From NCBI GenBank assembly GCA_964494805.1, contig CAZBST010000012.1:1-64000 (forward strand): a stretch of DNA of 64,000 bases. Direction: 5' to 3'. The notes under the pieces were generated by a model that was given only the letters and a program-made list of their open reading frames with translations, was not told the DNA's origin and searched no databases. The stretch is from CAIYOL01 sp964494805. GTDB lineage: Bacteria; Planctomycetota; Phycisphaerae; Sedimentisphaerales; Anaerobacaceae. Made by a program: the position numbers and the translations under genes. Numbering within the stretch: position 1 is the first letter of the stretch; each line of letters opens with the position of its first letter. Of the stretch, positions 63,339-64,000 are shown piece after piece.

Positions 63339-64000
63339 ATGATTACCATAATTGTCCCTACCTACAACGCCTCAAAATATCTGCCTTCTTTACTTGCAAG
63401 ACTTGAATCGCAAACAGTCAGGGATTATGAGCTGATGATAGTAGATTCATCCTCAAACGATGATACTGTCGATATTGCTCAATCTCACCGAGCTAACGTT
63501 GTAACCATTTCACAATCCGAATTCGACCATGGCGGAACGAGAACTTTAGCAGCTATGGAAGCAAAAGGAGATATTTTAATTTATTTGACCCAGGATGCTT
63601 TACCGTACAATGAATATGCCATTGAAAATATCATTAAGCCTTTTACTGATGACAGAAAAATTGGAGCCGCTTTTGGAAGACAATTGCCGTATCCCCGGGC
63701 ATCTGCCTTTGCAGAGCATTTGAGGTTGTTTAATTATCCTGATGCTTCTTACACAAGAGTTTTGGATGACAAGAAAAAGTATGGTATTAAAACAGCTTTC
63801 TTGTCCAACTCCTTTGCGGCCTACAGAAAGTCCGCATTGAAAGAAATCGGATATTTTAAAAGCGGTTTGCAGTTTGGGGAAGATGCCTGTGCCGGCGCAA
63901 AGATACTTCTAAAAGGGTATAAAATCGCTTATATTGCCGAAGCGATGGTACTCCATTCCCATAATTACACCGCCTGGCAGGACTTCAGACGGTATTTTGA
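63339..64000 (+). CDS. Family 2 glycosyltransferase, rhamnosyltransferase type, 3' end cut by window edge
   Basis: About 220 residues are visible before the sequence ends. TIIVPTYNASKYL opens the fold and LMIVDSSSNDDT follows. EFDHGGTRTLAAM and YLTQDALPYNEYAI are hallmarks of the WbbL/RfbF rhamnosyltransferase group, where TQDA replaces the DxD-type motif. The ATG lies 28 bases after the previous stop. dTDP-rhamnose as donor is inferred from the family and the rml operon. Confidence 0.85.
   Translation, partial: MITIIVPTYNASKYLPSLLARLESQTVRDYELMIVDSSSNDDTVDIAQSHRANVVTISQSEFDHGGTRTLAAMEAKGDILIYLTQDALPYNEYAIENIIKPFTDDRKIGAAFGRQLPYPRASAFAEHLRLFNYPDASYTRVLDDKKKYGIKTAFLSNSFAAYRKSALKEIGYFKSGLQFGEDACAGAKILLKGYKIAYIAEAMVLHSHNYTAWQDFRRYF

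Noticed and set aside
1..64000. CRISPR arrays, insertion sequences, prophage or toxin-antitoxin genes
   Set aside because: No regularly spaced repeats, transposases, terminal inverted repeats or phage proteins were recognised.
21309..64000. Wzx/Wzy-dependent assembly
   Set aside because: No flippase or polymerase with 10-14 membrane helices was found; the Wzm/Wzt pair points to ABC-dependent export.

Overview
The window looks like a chromosomal piece of a Gram-negative, planctomycete-type bacterium, most likely class Phycisphaerae. This is inferred from gene content, not from a marker gene. The support is an extracytoplasmic protein ending in two dockerin-like Ca-binding repeats (10931-12559), a partial GH115 glycosidase and a GH10-like protein, LPS genes (waaA, an MsbA-like exporter), and frequent GTG/TTG starts with 4-bp coupled overlaps. 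No rRNA, CRISPR array, transposase, integrase or phage gene is visible.

Left part (1-16953), mixed housekeeping and envelope genes. A partial GH115 lipoprotein lies on the minus strand. A plus-strand series follows: small unknown protein, GH10-like protein lacking the usual acid/base Glu, helix-hairpin-helix protein, GT39-type membrane glycosyltransferase with TPRs, two proteins of unknown function and a homocysteine methyltransferase. A minus-strand group comes next: serine hydrolase, waaA and a two-lobe aspartic-protease-like protein. After that are tRNA-Arg(CCG) and a plus-strand run of an MsbA-like exporter with a PDZ-like insert, an L-2-hydroxyglutarate oxidase and a divergent methyltransferase.

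Middle part (16982-32005), start of a large surface-glycan locus. A minus-strand rmlA-rmlC-rmlD-rmlB-GT2 operon makes dTDP-L-rhamnose from a near-consensus promoter. Reading the other way are a Wzm/Wzt O-antigen ABC exporter and a pseudaminic-acid pathway in tightly coupled order: pseB, pseC, aldo/keto reductase, SDR, SpsF-type cytidylyltransferase, pseG-pseH fusion, pseI. A candidate nonulosonate transferase closes the block.

Right part (32031-64000), glycan tailoring and assembly. First comes a radical-SAM-rich module: a B12-binding radical SAM protein, two paralogous SPASM radical SAM proteins, a Gfo/Idh/MocA oxidoreductase, KpsF/KdsD isomerase, class III aminotransferase, methyltransferase, a short radical SAM protein and a GT-B-like protein. 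Interleaved methyltransferases and GT2/GT4 glycosyltransferases follow, running off the right edge inside a rhamnosyltransferase-like gene.

Together the genes describe an ABC-transporter-exported, heavily methylated polysaccharide that probably contains rhamnose and a pseudaminic-acid-type sugar. Lipid A-core functions (waaA, msbA-like, kdsD-like) are nearby. No Wzx/Wzy pair or initiating phosphoglycosyltransferase is visible. The radical-SAM module and the PDZ-bearing exporter are the least expected parts.
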